The notes under the pieces were generated by a model, which saw only the letters and a list, made by a program, of their open reading frames with translations, made no database searches and was not told the origin of the DNA. Both the position numbers and the translations under genes were made by a program. Shown here one piece after another: positions 1 to 7,875 of a stretch of 64,000 nucleotides of DNA. Every line of letters begins with the position of its first letter. The first letter of the stretch is position 1. The stretch is taken from NCBI GenBank assembly GCA_044227925.1, contig JBGAVW010000018.1, positions 1 through 64,000 of the forward strand, written 5' to 3'. Origin of the DNA: JADJLQ01 sp044227925. Lineage in GTDB: Bacteria; Bacteroidota; Bacteroidia; Chitinophagales; Saprospiraceae.

Positions 1-300
1 GATATTTCACAACCTCCTGGAAAGCTAGGGGACTTTCTTACCATATTAAGGGGTAATACTTCCGGTTTTGGGTATACTGAAGAATTAAAGATAATTATAG
101 ATCAAAAGTCATTATCAAACGATATGGTCCTGGATCAGGAATTCTATCCGTCTTTAAAAATTGGTGCTTTGGAGTATAAGGGTGTTCACAGTATGGATGT
201 CACTGGATTTATGGGAGGCGTATATAAATATTATATTAATGAGGACAAAGGTTTGATTGCTTTCAAGGATGAAGACGAAATACTTTGGATTAGAAATTAG
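1..300 (+). CDS. C-terminal end of an unknown protein (5' end outside window)
   Basis: An open frame runs from the first base to a TAG at 298-300 and gives 99 residues ending in DEILWIRN. The start lies to the left of the window. I do not recognise a family. The visible part is mixed polar and hydrophobic with several Gly/Tyr-rich strands, no obvious membrane segment and no catalytic motif. It is on the same strand as the following ribosomal genes but is separated from them by 280 bp that contain a promoter, so it is probably a separate unit. The frame is real (no stop in 99 codons), but function cannot be assigned. Confidence 0.55.
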   Translation, partial: DISQPPGKLGDFLTILRGNTSGFGYTEELKIIIDQKSLSNDMVLDQEFYPSLKIGALEYKGVHSMDVTGFMGGVYKYYINEDKGLIAFKDEDEILWIRN

Positions 301-508
301 TCAATATGACGCATCCTTTATTTCTTATTTCATTCTTTATTGTACCTGGTTCGGATGTTAGTATTGAAACCCTGGTAATTCTTAACAATAGCAATAATTC
401 ATTTTTTGCCATTTTATTTTGATAAACTGGCCTGATCGTCAACGATTTATACCAAACTGTTTTCGGATTTATACCAAAAACCACCTGTTTTTCAATAAAT
501 TATGAAAT

Positions 509-544
509 TTTGCTTGCTGATCTTAGTAAAAAAATCTACATTTG
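509..544 (+). promoter_or_regulatory. Bacteroidota-type promoter of rplM operon
   Basis: A TACATTTG element at 537-544 matches the -7 consensus TAnnTTTG of the Bacteroidota primary sigma factor. A TTG at 514-516 lies 20 bp upstream and a TTTG at 509-512 lies 24 bp upstream; either could be the -33 box. The element is followed by CAGCCG, as at other promoters in this window. The rplM start is 36 bp further on. Nothing else is visible between 301 and 508. Confidence 0.65.
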
Positions 545-580
545 CAGCCGCTTTCATAAAAAGATTAAAAACTTATTACA

Positions 581-1030
581 GTGAAGACATTATCTTATAA
601 AACCATTTCTGCCAAAAAAGAAGATTTTGACAATAAAAGAAAATGGTATGTGGTAGATGCTGATGGGTTGACTCTCGGAAGGTTATCCACCAAAATTGCA
701 TCTATTCTTAGAGGCAAAACCAATCCTGCCTATACTCCACATGCTGACACCGGCGATTTTGTAATCGTTACCAATGCCGGTAAAGTAAGACTTACAGGTA
801 AGAAAAGCCTTAATAAAGAATATGAGACTTATTCAGGTTACCCTGGAGGTCAAAAAGTAAAGACTGCCAAGGAGCTTTATCTTAAGAATCCGGAATATAT
901 ACTGGAACACGCTGTAAAAGGAATGTTACCAAAAAACAGTCTTGGCCGGCAAATGTTTAAAAAATTATTTTTATATAAAGGTGCTGATCACCCTCACAGT
1001 GCTCAGAAACCGGTAGCTTTAACTATTTGA
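581..1030 (+). CDS. rplM: 50S ribosomal protein L13
   Basis: This 149-residue protein is L13, an early-assembling 23S rRNA-binding protein of the large subunit. The family signature AVKGMLPKNSLGR is at residues 111-123, with the conserved VVDADGLTLGRL region near 24-35 and SGYPGGQK at 85-92. Length is usual for the family. The start codon is GTG at 581; no in-frame ATG lies near enough to keep the conserved N-terminus. It is the first gene of rplM-rpsI-rpsB, with rpsI 28 bp downstream, and is driven by the promoter at 509-544. The L13-S9 pairing is nearly universal in bacteria. Confidence 0.98.
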   Translation: MKTLSYKTISAKKEDFDNKRKWYVVDADGLTLGRLSTKIASILRGKTNPAYTPHADTGDFVIVTNAGKVRLTGKKSLNKEYETYSGYPGGQKVKTAKELYLKNPEYILEHAVKGMLPKNSLGRQMFKKLFLYKGADHPHSAQKPVALTI

Positions 1031-1058
1031 TCATAACCAATCCAATAAAATTCTATAA

Positions 1059-1448
1059 ATGGAAATAATAAACGGTGTCGGAAGACGCAAAGCAGCAGTA
1101 GCCAGAGTTTATCTTTCAAAAGGTACTGGCACCATCAGAGTAAACGGTCGCGAACTGGCCGACTATTTTCCACTAAAAAATATGCAGGCAAAACTGATAG
1201 AGCCTTTTCAGACTACTAAAGTGGAGCAGGCTGGATATGATATGAAAATCCTCGTTTCAGGTGGTGGTTTTAAAGGCCAGGCTGAAGCTATACGCATGGG
1301 TATCTCCAGGTGTTTGGTGAAAATTGATGGTGAACATAAAAAACCATTGAAAGATCTAAAACTACTTACCCGTGATGCTCGTGTAGTAGAGCGTAAAAAA
1401 TACGGTAAACCAAAAGCTCGTAAAAGCTTCCAATTCTCTAAGCGTTAA
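1059..1448 (+). CDS. rpsI: 30S ribosomal protein S9
   Basis: The 129-residue product is S9, whose basic C-terminal tail reaches toward the P-site tRNA. The N-terminal GVGRRKAAVARVYL block and the Lys/Arg-rich end KYGKPKARKSFQFSKR are characteristic, and the terminal SKR is the conserved P-site contact. Length is typical. The gene lies 28 bp after rplM and 31 bp before rpsB on the same strand, so all three are very likely co-transcribed. Confidence 0.98.
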   Translation: MEIINGVGRRKAAVARVYLSKGTGTIRVNGRELADYFPLKNMQAKLIEPFQTTKVEQAGYDMKILVSGGGFKGQAEAIRMGISRCLVKIDGEHKKPLKDLKLLTRDARVVERKKYGKPKARKSFQFSKR

Positions 1449-1479
1449 TCTCAACTATTTAATTCAAAAGATAAATCTG

Positions 1480-2217
1480 ATGAAAATTCCAACATATCAG
1501 GAAATGTTAGATGCAGGTGTTCATTTTGGTCACCTCAGAAAGAAGTGGAATCCCAAGATGCGACAGTATATTTTTGCTGAACACAAGGGTATTCATATAA
1601 TCGATGTGAACAGAACAGCTGAAAATCTTGAAAAAGCAGCCAATGCTATTCGCAACATAGTGAAGTCAGGCCGGAAAATCATGTTCGTGGCTACTAAAAA
1701 ACAAGCCAGAGAAATCATGGCTACAGCAGCACGAAATGTTAATATGCCCTTTGTAACAGAAAGATGGCTTGGTGGAATGATGACTAACTTTGCCACCATC
1801 AGACGATCTGTAAAGAAAATGCATAATATCGAGCGAATGCTGGCTCAAGGATCTGAGCTTACCAGCATTACCAAAAAGGAGAAATTGACACTTGACCGGG
1901 AGCGTCAAAAACTGGATAAAGAATTGGGTGGTATTTCTCAATTAAACAGATTGCCTGATGCCTTATTTATAGTGGATATCGGACATGAGCATATAGCTTT
2001 ACAGGAAGCTACCAAACTGGGAATAAAGACTTTTGCGATGGTGGATACCAATTGTGACCCTAACCTGGTAGATTTTGCCATACCTGCCAATGATGATGCG
2101 ACCAAATCTATCAATCTGATTACCAGTGTCATAGTTGATGCGATTAAAGAAGGTCTCGAAGAGAGAAAAGCTATGAAAACTGAATTGGAAAATACGGCAG
2201 CAGCGGCCAATTCGTAG
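1480..2217 (+). CDS. rpsB: 30S ribosomal protein S2
   Basis: S2 binds late to the small subunit and is needed for S1 docking. The 245-residue protein opens with the conserved block MLDAGVHFGHLRKKWNPKM and carries the later RWLGGMMTNF and LPDALFIVDIGHE motifs, covering the whole family. It ends in a short Ala/Asn tail. The gene is third in rplM-rpsI-rpsB. A terminator-like hairpin follows 24 bp after the stop, so tsf, which is usually co-transcribed, may be attenuated here. Confidence 0.98.
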   Translation: MKIPTYQEMLDAGVHFGHLRKKWNPKMRQYIFAEHKGIHIIDVNRTAENLEKAANAIRNIVKSGRKIMFVATKKQAREIMATAARNVNMPFVTERWLGGMMTNFATIRRSVKKMHNIERMLAQGSELTSITKKEKLTLDRERQKLDKELGGISQLNRLPDALFIVDIGHEHIALQEATKLGIKTFAMVDTNCDPNLVDFAIPANDDATKSINLITSVIVDAIKEGLEERKAMKTELENTAAAANS

Positions 2218-2241
2218 TCAATAAAAACAAACTTATTTTAT

Positions 2242-2278
2242 AATATCCCGGCCTCTGCAATAGGTCGGGATATTTTTT
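2242..2278 (+). terminator. Intrinsic terminator/attenuator between rpsB and tsf
   Basis: The 12-bp arms 2242-2253 (AATATCCCGGCC) and 2263-2274 (GGTCGGGATATT) pair with a single G-U and a 9-nt loop, and the 3' arm runs into a short T stretch (TTTTTT up to 2278). This is a good factor-independent terminator, 24 bp behind the rpsB stop. Confidence 0.8.
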
Positions 2279-2327
2279 ATAAAATCATATATATAATTAT
2301 TATTTAATCCTTATCTAAATTTTAAAA

Positions 2328-3158
2328 ATGAGCGAAATTTCAGCATCAGATGTAAAAAAACTCCGCGAAATGACCGGAGCAGGAATGATGGATTGTAAAG
2401 CAGCCTTAAATGAAGCAGCCGGAGATTTTGAAAAAGCAATAGAGGTGCTTCGTAAAAAGGGGCAAAAACTTTCTGTAAAAAGAGCTGACCGGGAAGCCAA
2501 AGAAGGTGTGGTTATAGCTCTGGTTTCACCTGATCGTACAAAAGGTATAGTAGTAAGACTTAGTTCAGAGACGGATTTTGTATCTAAAAACGAGGATTTT
2601 GTGAATACTACAAAACAAATAGCACAAATTGCCCTGGATCATTTTCCGGCAAACCTGGAGGCTCTGGGTCAACTACCTATCAATGGAATTGCAATAAAAG
2701 ATAAAGTCACCGATATGGTCGCCGCAATTGGCGAAAAGATAGGTCTTGAATCATATGAAAAATTAGAAGCGCCTCAGGTAGTGTCTTATATTCACATGGG
2801 AAATAGAGCAGGTGTAATAGTAGGACTGAATAAAGCCGGTGATCAGTTTCTCGAATCAGGCAAAGATGTTGCTATGCAAATAGCTGCTATGAAACCCATA
2901 GCTGTAACTCCTGATGGGGTGGACAAATCCATCATCGAAAAAGAAATAGAAATAGGTAAGGAAGTAGCCCGTGCAGAAGGAAAAGCTGAAGAGATGTTGG
3001 AAAAAATTGCTCTCGGAAAATTGAATAAATTCTATAAAGAAAATACATTATTACAACAGGAGTTTGTAAAAGACTCTAAGTTGACCATAGATGCGTATCT
3101 CAAAAAGCAGGACAAAGACCTTACAGTAACTGCTTTTAAACACGTTATGAACGGCTAG
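2328..3158 (+). CDS. tsf: Translation elongation factor Ts
   Basis: EF-Ts is the guanine nucleotide exchange factor that regenerates EF-Tu-GTP. The 276-residue protein has the N-terminal UBA-like domain with TGAGMMDCKAAL at residues 17-28, and the core with TDFVSKNEDF around 82-91, which contains the EF-Tu-contacting TDFV motif. Length is normal for the phylum. It follows rpsB by 110 bp, but a hairpin terminator lies between them and no clear TAnnTTTG promoter is visible in the AT-rich gap. Expression may therefore depend on readthrough or on a weak local promoter. Confidence 0.97.
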   Translation: MSEISASDVKKLREMTGAGMMDCKAALNEAAGDFEKAIEVLRKKGQKLSVKRADREAKEGVVIALVSPDRTKGIVVRLSSETDFVSKNEDFVNTTKQIAQIALDHFPANLEALGQLPINGIAIKDKVTDMVAAIGEKIGLESYEKLEAPQVVSYIHMGNRAGVIVGLNKAGDQFLESGKDVAMQIAAMKPIAVTPDGVDKSIIEKEIEIGKEVARAEGKAEEMLEKIALGKLNKFYKENTLLQQEFVKDSKLTIDAYLKKQDKDLTVTAFKHVMNG

Positions 3159-3211
3159 GCAATTATTGCAGTATCAAAAAGGGACTATCTTAATTTGTTC
3201 CCTAAAATCAT

Positions 3212-3250
3212 AAATCCTGTCTTGTAAAAAAAATACATGGCAGGATTTTT
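3212..3250 (+). terminator. Terminator after tsf
   Basis: Arms 3212-3221 (AAATCCTGTC) and 3239-3248 (GGCAGGATTT) form a 10-bp stem with one G-U and a 17-nt A-rich loop, running into T residues. It lies 53 bp after the tsf stop and closes the first ribosomal gene cluster. Confidence 0.6.
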
Positions 3251-3288
3251 GATTTTATAAACCAATTTATCCCTAATTTGTTCTAAGA

Positions 3289-3303
3289 ATCAATTGAATT
3301 GAT
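3289..3303. promoter_or_regulatory. 15-bp palindrome upstream of fni
   Basis: ATCAATTGAATTGAT is a perfect inverted repeat with 7-bp arms around one central base, 57 bp before the fni ATG. A possible but imperfect promoter (TTTG near 3247 and TAATTTG near 3274) lies just upstream, so the palindrome would sit close to the transcript start. An operator role is inferred only. Confidence 0.3.
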
Positions 3304-3360
3304 ATAAATCAGTCAAGAATTGGACAAGGCTATTTTATTTAAATCCTAGTATCGGAATTG

Positions 3361-4383
3361 ATGAATTTTAAACAAGAACATGAAAAATTGGACCAACGTA
3401 AAAAAGATCATATTGAACTTGCATTGGTATCCCAGGTAAAAGGTGCTTTTTCAGATTCGCGATTTTATTATGAGCCTTTGCTGGGGACTCATGTCCAAAA
3501 AGAAATTCCATTACCATTTACTTTGGCAGGAAAACAAATGTTATTTCCCTTATGGGTGTCATCCATGACTGGAGGTACTGCCTTTGCAGGTAAAATAAAT
3601 AAAAGATTAGCCCGCGCTTGTAATGAATTTGGGTTGGGTATGGGATTAGGCTCCTGTAGAATTATCTTAGATAGCAAAAAATACATTGATGACTTTAATG
3701 TAAGAGGTGAAATCGGGAATGAAGCACCTCTTTTTGCCAATCTCGGCATAGCACAGATTGAAACTATTCTAAAATCAAAAGACTGGGATAAGGTCAATCT
3801 ATTAATTGCAGGCTTGAAAGCCGATGGCTTGATCATACATGTAAATCCGTTGCAGGAGTGGTTACAGCCGGAGGGCGACAAAATTACTCTGAGGCCGATC
3901 GACATTCTTGAAGTGGCCCTACAGAAAATAAAATTTCCAATCATCGTAAAAGAAGTGGGACAGGGGATGGGCCCGGAAAGTTTAAAAGCTTTGATGAAAA
4001 TGCCGGTCGAGGCTATTGAGTTTGCCGCCTTAGGGGGTACTAATTTTTCTCTTTTGGAAATTAAAAGAGGTGATAAAGCCAATACTTCATTTAATGGTCT
4101 GAGTGAAATAGGACATACTTCACAGGAAATGATTTTATTTATCAACACTATTTTGAATGAAAAGAAAATGAAATTGAAATCAAAAAAGTTTATCATTTCG
4201 GGAGGAGTAAAAGATTTTTTAGATGGATATTATTTAATGAATAAACTGAAGGCACCATCTATCTATGGGCAGGCATCTGCATTTCTGTTACACGCCAAGA
4301 AAAATTACGCATCTCTCCATTCTTATATTAAAAGTCAACTGGATGGCTTGCAACTTGCTTACAATTATCTTCAGGTAAAATAG
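3361..4383 (+). CDS. fni: Type 2 isopentenyl-diphosphate delta-isomerase (FMN-dependent)
   Basis: This cytoplasmic flavoenzyme interconverts isopentenyl and dimethylallyl diphosphate, the last step before prenyl chain building. The 340-residue TIM-barrel protein has RKKDHIEL at 13-20 (substrate diphosphate), SMTGG at 68-72 (FMN), HVNPLQE at 160-166 with the catalytic Gln and metal-binding Glu, KEVGQG at 198-203, GGT at 225-227 and a C-terminal SGG phosphate loop at 280-282. I start at ATG 3361; a TTG directly before it would add one residue. It lies 25 bp upstream of mvaA, so the two mevalonate-pathway genes probably form one operon. It is not the unrelated Nudix-type isomerase. Confidence 0.95.
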   Translation: MNFKQEHEKLDQRKKDHIELALVSQVKGAFSDSRFYYEPLLGTHVQKEIPLPFTLAGKQMLFPLWVSSMTGGTAFAGKINKRLARACNEFGLGMGLGSCRIILDSKKYIDDFNVRGEIGNEAPLFANLGIAQIETILKSKDWDKVNLLIAGLKADGLIIHVNPLQEWLQPEGDKITLRPIDILEVALQKIKFPIIVKEVGQGMGPESLKALMKMPVEAIEFAALGGTNFSLLEIKRGDKANTSFNGLSEIGHTSQEMILFINTILNEKKMKLKSKKFIISGGVKDFLDGYYLMNKLKAPSIYGQASAFLLHAKKNYASLHSYIKSQLDGLQLAYNYLQVK

Positions 4384-4408
4384 AATTAAATAGAATTATT
4401 CTCTGTCC

Positions 4409-5734
4409 ATGGACAAACAAAAAACGATAACAGGATTTTCAAAACTATCTAAGCTGGGCAAAATAAAATGGCTTGTTGAGAATTTTTTTAAAGATCCTGA
4501 AATTGTAATGCACGAACTCAAGAGCTATTGGCTTGCGGATGTGCAACAACAGGAATTGCTGGATGGAATTAGTGAAAATACCATAAGTAATTACCCTCTT
4601 CCACTTGGTATTGTGCCCAATTTCGTTCTCAATGGTAAGACCTATGCTGTACCTATGGTGATAGAGGAAAGTAGTGTGGTCGCAGCAGCCTCTAATGCAG
4701 CTAAATTTTGGATGACTCGGGGGGGAATACATGCTGAAGTGCTCAATACCATCAAGATCGGTCATGTACATTTTTATTGGGGCGGTACTCCAGAAAGATT
4801 GCAGACACTGTTTGAAATAGTAAAGCCAATATTGATCAGGGATTCAATGGCCTTAATGACAGGCATGATAGAAAGAGGGGGCGGATTAAAATCACTCATT
4901 TTAAAAGATTTTAATGATCAGGAACCGGGTCTATATCAATTGTTTGCAGAGTTTGATACTAAAGACTCCATGGGAGCCAATTTTATAAACTCTGTATTAG
5001 AACAATTTTCCACTTCATTGCAGCAATTTTTTAAGTCATCCGACTTATTAGCTGAGTCTGAAAGAGAAATAGAAGTGATCATGGCCATTTTGTCCAACTA
5101 TACTCCGGATTGTATAGTTCATGTGAAAGTGCAATGCCCGGTCGAGGACCTTGGTGAAATCAATGGATTGTCTCCACTTACCTTTGCGGAGCGATTTTAT
5201 CATGCCATTAGGATCGCACATGTAGACAGCTATAGAGCGACTACGCACAACAAGGGTATTTTTAATGGTATTGACGCAGTGGCCCTGGCTACTGGTAATG
5301 ATTTCAGATCGATTGAAGCATGTGGGCACACCCATGCCTCGCGAACCGGAAAATATAAAAGCCTGAGCAATTGTACCATAGATAATAACCTGTTTAAATT
5401 TTGGATGGAGATACCGATGGCCGTTGGCACGGTTGGAGGGCTCACCAAATTACATCCTATAGCCAGGCGATCACTTGAGTTGCTTGAAAACCCTTCAGCG
5501 GAAGTATTGATGATGATTATTGCAGGTACGGGGCTATTGCAAAACTTTGCGGCCATTAAATCATTAATTACCACAGGCATACAGCAAGGCCATATGAAAA
5601 TGCATTTAATCAATATACTCAATCAATTAAATGCAGACGCATTTCAAAAACAGGCAACCATCAAATACTTTGAAGAAAAGACCGTCTCTGTTTCAGCTGT
5701 AAAAAAATTTCTGGAGAGTATTTCAAAACCGTGA
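4409..5734 (+). CDS. mvaA: Hydroxymethylglutaryl-CoA reductase, class II
   Basis: HMG-CoA reductase interconverts HMG-CoA and mevalonate with NAD(P)H. The 441-residue length and the motifs fit the class II bacterial form: EESSVVAAAS at 86-95 with catalytic Glu87, DSMGAN at 186-191 with catalytic Asp, HNKGIFNGIDA at 280-290 with catalytic Lys282, GTVGG at 340-344 and the C-terminal GHM with His395. Class II enzymes are degradative in Pseudomonas mevalonii but biosynthetic in several bacteria; the neighbouring fni argues for biosynthesis here. The gene is 25 bp after fni, and its last 12 bp overlap the convergent AI-2E gene. Confidence 0.95.
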   Translation: MDKQKTITGFSKLSKLGKIKWLVENFFKDPEIVMHELKSYWLADVQQQELLDGISENTISNYPLPLGIVPNFVLNGKTYAVPMVIEESSVVAAASNAAKFWMTRGGIHAEVLNTIKIGHVHFYWGGTPERLQTLFEIVKPILIRDSMALMTGMIERGGGLKSLILKDFNDQEPGLYQLFAEFDTKDSMGANFINSVLEQFSTSLQQFFKSSDLLAESEREIEVIMAILSNYTPDCIVHVKVQCPVEDLGEINGLSPLTFAERFYHAIRIAHVDSYRATTHNKGIFNGIDAVALATGNDFRSIEACGHTHASRTGKYKSLSNCTIDNNLFKFWMEIPMAVGTVGGLTKLHPIARRSLELLENPSAEVLMMIIAGTGLLQNFAAIKSLITTGIQQGHMKMHLINILNQLNADAFQKQATIKYFEEKTVSVSAVKKFLESISKP

Positions 5735-6919
5735 GGCTATGTCTTCAGATTTGTTTTGGTCATGAATATCATCTTCACTGTTGGATATTCCATACGAAGG
5801 CTCCATTTCCTCTGTTATTTTCTTTACAATCTTATATTCACTTAGAAATGCTTTAGCGATTACGCGGAGTACAGTATATGCTGGAATAGCCAATACCATT
5901 CCGGTAATCCCACCTACTTTCGCTGCCACCAGGATTATGATAAAGATTTCCAAAGGGTGGGCCTTCACTGTCTTGGAAAACAAAAAGGGTTGAACCAACC
6001 AATTATCTATCAATTGAGCAATAAATATTCCTCCGATGGATTTGGAGATCAAGGGTATAAGGGAATTACTAAGGTCTACTCCCACATTGGAAGTAATAGC
6101 AATAAAGACGGAAAATATCATTGCGATTATGGGGCCAACATATGGTATCACGTTCATAATGCCACCAAAAAATCCAATCAATAGTGCATTGTCTATCCCA
6201 AATAAACTTAAAGCAATATAACTTATAAAACAAAAAATAGAGGCCTGAACCAATATAGCGCCAAAATATTTTCTTAAAAGCCTGCTGGAATCTCCCAAAA
6301 TGTGCAATATTTTTTGCTCATGTCTTTTAGGTACTATGGCAACCAGGTATTCCTGAAACAAACTTGATTCCTGTAAAAAGAAAAAAGTAATGAATATGAT
6401 AGAACCAATTGCAAGCGTCAGATTAGACCCTATCTTGATTATGGAACTGAAAACATTGCTTACGCGCTCAGGTCTGAACCATTTTTGCACAATTTCTTTT
6501 AATTGATTCAATACATCCTGCTCAGAGGTGATCAGTCCCCAGCTTTGAAGTTTGGCATTAATATAAGACAAAGGTGATTTTAAAGAAGCACCTATCGCGT
6601 TGTAATCAATATTTGCCAGATGGGAGCCTTGTTCCAGGATGATTGGAATAAACAACAACCCAATAAGGCCTATGATAGACAGGTATACCAATATAGTGAT
6701 CACGGCACTGATGCTGGTACCCCATTTAAATTTTCGAAGTTTAACCCTATCAAGCAAAAAATGCATTATGGGTTGGCCAAGCATTGAGAGTACCCATGAG
6801 GCCAGGACAAAGCTGACCAGATCAGCAAAATAATAAAGTAAGTAAATCCCTATGGCAACGGATATAAGAATCCAGATATTTCTTCCGGCTATTTGCATTT
6901 TGGCACCAAGGTAAAGCAT
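5723..6919 (-). CDS. AI-2E family transporter (PerM/YdiK-type membrane protein)
   Basis: A 398-residue integral inner-membrane protein with about eight hydrophobic segments and a soluble stretch after the first pairs. The segment GFFGGIMNVIPYVGPIIA, at about residue 250, is the hallmark of the AI-2E transporter family (PF01594). Members export small molecules, or in some cases Na+/H+, and the substrate here cannot be told. I start at ATG 6919; a TTG three codons earlier and an ATG seven codons later are alternatives. The hydrophilic C-terminus is Asp/Glu-rich. The gene converges on mvaA and overlaps its 3' end by 12 bp with no terminator between them. Confidence 0.85.
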   Translation of the reverse strand: MLYLGAKMQIAGRNIWILISVAIGIYLLYYFADLVSFVLASWVLSMLGQPIMHFLLDRVKLRKFKWGTSISAVITILVYLSIIGLIGLLFIPIILEQGSHLANIDYNAIGASLKSPLSYINAKLQSWGLITSEQDVLNQLKEIVQKWFRPERVSNVFSSIIKIGSNLTLAIGSIIFITFFFLQESSLFQEYLVAIVPKRHEQKILHILGDSSRLLRKYFGAILVQASIFCFISYIALSLFGIDNALLIGFFGGIMNVIPYVGPIIAMIFSVFIAITSNVGVDLSNSLIPLISKSIGGIFIAQLIDNWLVQPFLFSKTVKAHPLEIFIIILVAAKVGGITGMVLAIPAYTVLRVIAKAFLSEYKIVKKITEEMEPSYGISNSEDDIHDQNKSEDIASRF

Positions 6920-7012
6920 AATCGCCAATTCTTTTTTACCATGGACCCACCACTTTCAAAAATAATAAATTTGGTACTAAGGCTGTATTCTTTTATTTTT
7001 ATTGATCGATAG

Positions 7013-7810
7013 ATGAAGTTTGAGCTTAAAAATATCATTCTGCTTTCAATATTATTAGCCTTATCTATTAATGAAATTCATTCGCAGACTACCATTCAAC
7101 CCAGACAATTAGATTATAGTTTTGGGGGAGTGCTCTATACGGATGAAAAAAGTGTCTTTGGCGGTATTCATACATCGGGTTTTAGTATGGGGTACAGAAA
7201 AGGAAACATAAAAAAATATTATTTAACCAGTTTTTATCAGTTTGAAATCAGTTCACTAAAGCATCCGAAAGAATATTTTCAAAATTTACGCACCCAATCC
7301 ATATTGCACAATATCACCAGCTCAGGCGGGTTTGTATACGGCAAGCAAAATTCCTTTTTTACATTGAGAGGAGGGGTAGGATCCAAGCGGTTTTTTTCTG
7401 AGAAAGCGAAGCGCAAAGGTGTAGCGGTAGCATTGACATATGGTGGAGGTGCTTCATTGGGTATATTGAAACCGTACTATCTTGAATTGAAAACTTTTGA
7501 TGGGGACAAATATTTTCTAAAACCAACCAGGTATGAATCTAAAAATGAAAAGGATTTTTTAGACATAGATAAAATTGCAGGTTCAGCTTCATTTGTAAAA
7601 GGGTTAAATCAGTTGGGTGTGATTCCGGGTTTCCAAGGTCATGCCAGTGCTAATTTTTCTTTTGGCGAACAGGAGCAATATATAAAAGCTTTTGAAGCCG
7701 GCTTGAAAGTAGATGTATACACCAGGAAAATCCCAATCATGGTGCAAACGCCCAATACGGCATTTTTTATAAATTTTTATTTAGGTATAGAATTTGGTAA
7801 GAGAAAATAG
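7013..7810 (+). CDS. Secreted/outer-membrane beta-rich protein of unknown function
   Basis: A 265-residue protein with a clear signal peptide: Lys-rich start, hydrophobic run to about residue 20, probable cleavage after the HSQ near 25. The rest alternates aromatic and polar residues with many Gly/Tyr/Phe strands and ends in YLGIEFGKRK, which resembles a small outer-membrane barrel. I know of similar uncharacterised proteins in Bacteroidota but cannot name a function. It lies 65 bp upstream of the PorP/SprF gene on the same strand. No cysteine-based lipobox is visible. Confidence 0.7.
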   Translation: MKFELKNIILLSILLALSINEIHSQTTIQPRQLDYSFGGVLYTDEKSVFGGIHTSGFSMGYRKGNIKKYYLTSFYQFEISSLKHPKEYFQNLRTQSILHNITSSGGFVYGKQNSFFTLRGGVGSKRFFSEKAKRKGVAVALTYGGGASLGILKPYYLELKTFDGDKYFLKPTRYESKNEKDFLDIDKIAGSASFVKGLNQLGVIPGFQGHASANFSFGEQEQYIKAFEAGLKVDVYTRKIPIMVQTPNTAFFINFYLGIEFGKRK

Positions 7811-7875
7811 AAACATTTTTTAACATTATTCTTATCTAATTATTCATATTTTTACCGTTAGTTGCTATAACCAGG

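Noticed and set aside
290..484. 64-codon minus-strand frame between the partial first gene and rplM
   Set aside because: It overlaps the end of the plus-strand partial gene, shows no recognisable family and has a biased Ile/Leu/Asn composition expected from AT-rich non-coding DNA.
3489..4196. 235-codon minus-strand frame opposite fni
   Set aside because: fni is a clear FMN-dependent isomerase with all motifs; the antisense frame has no family features and is a codon-structure shadow.
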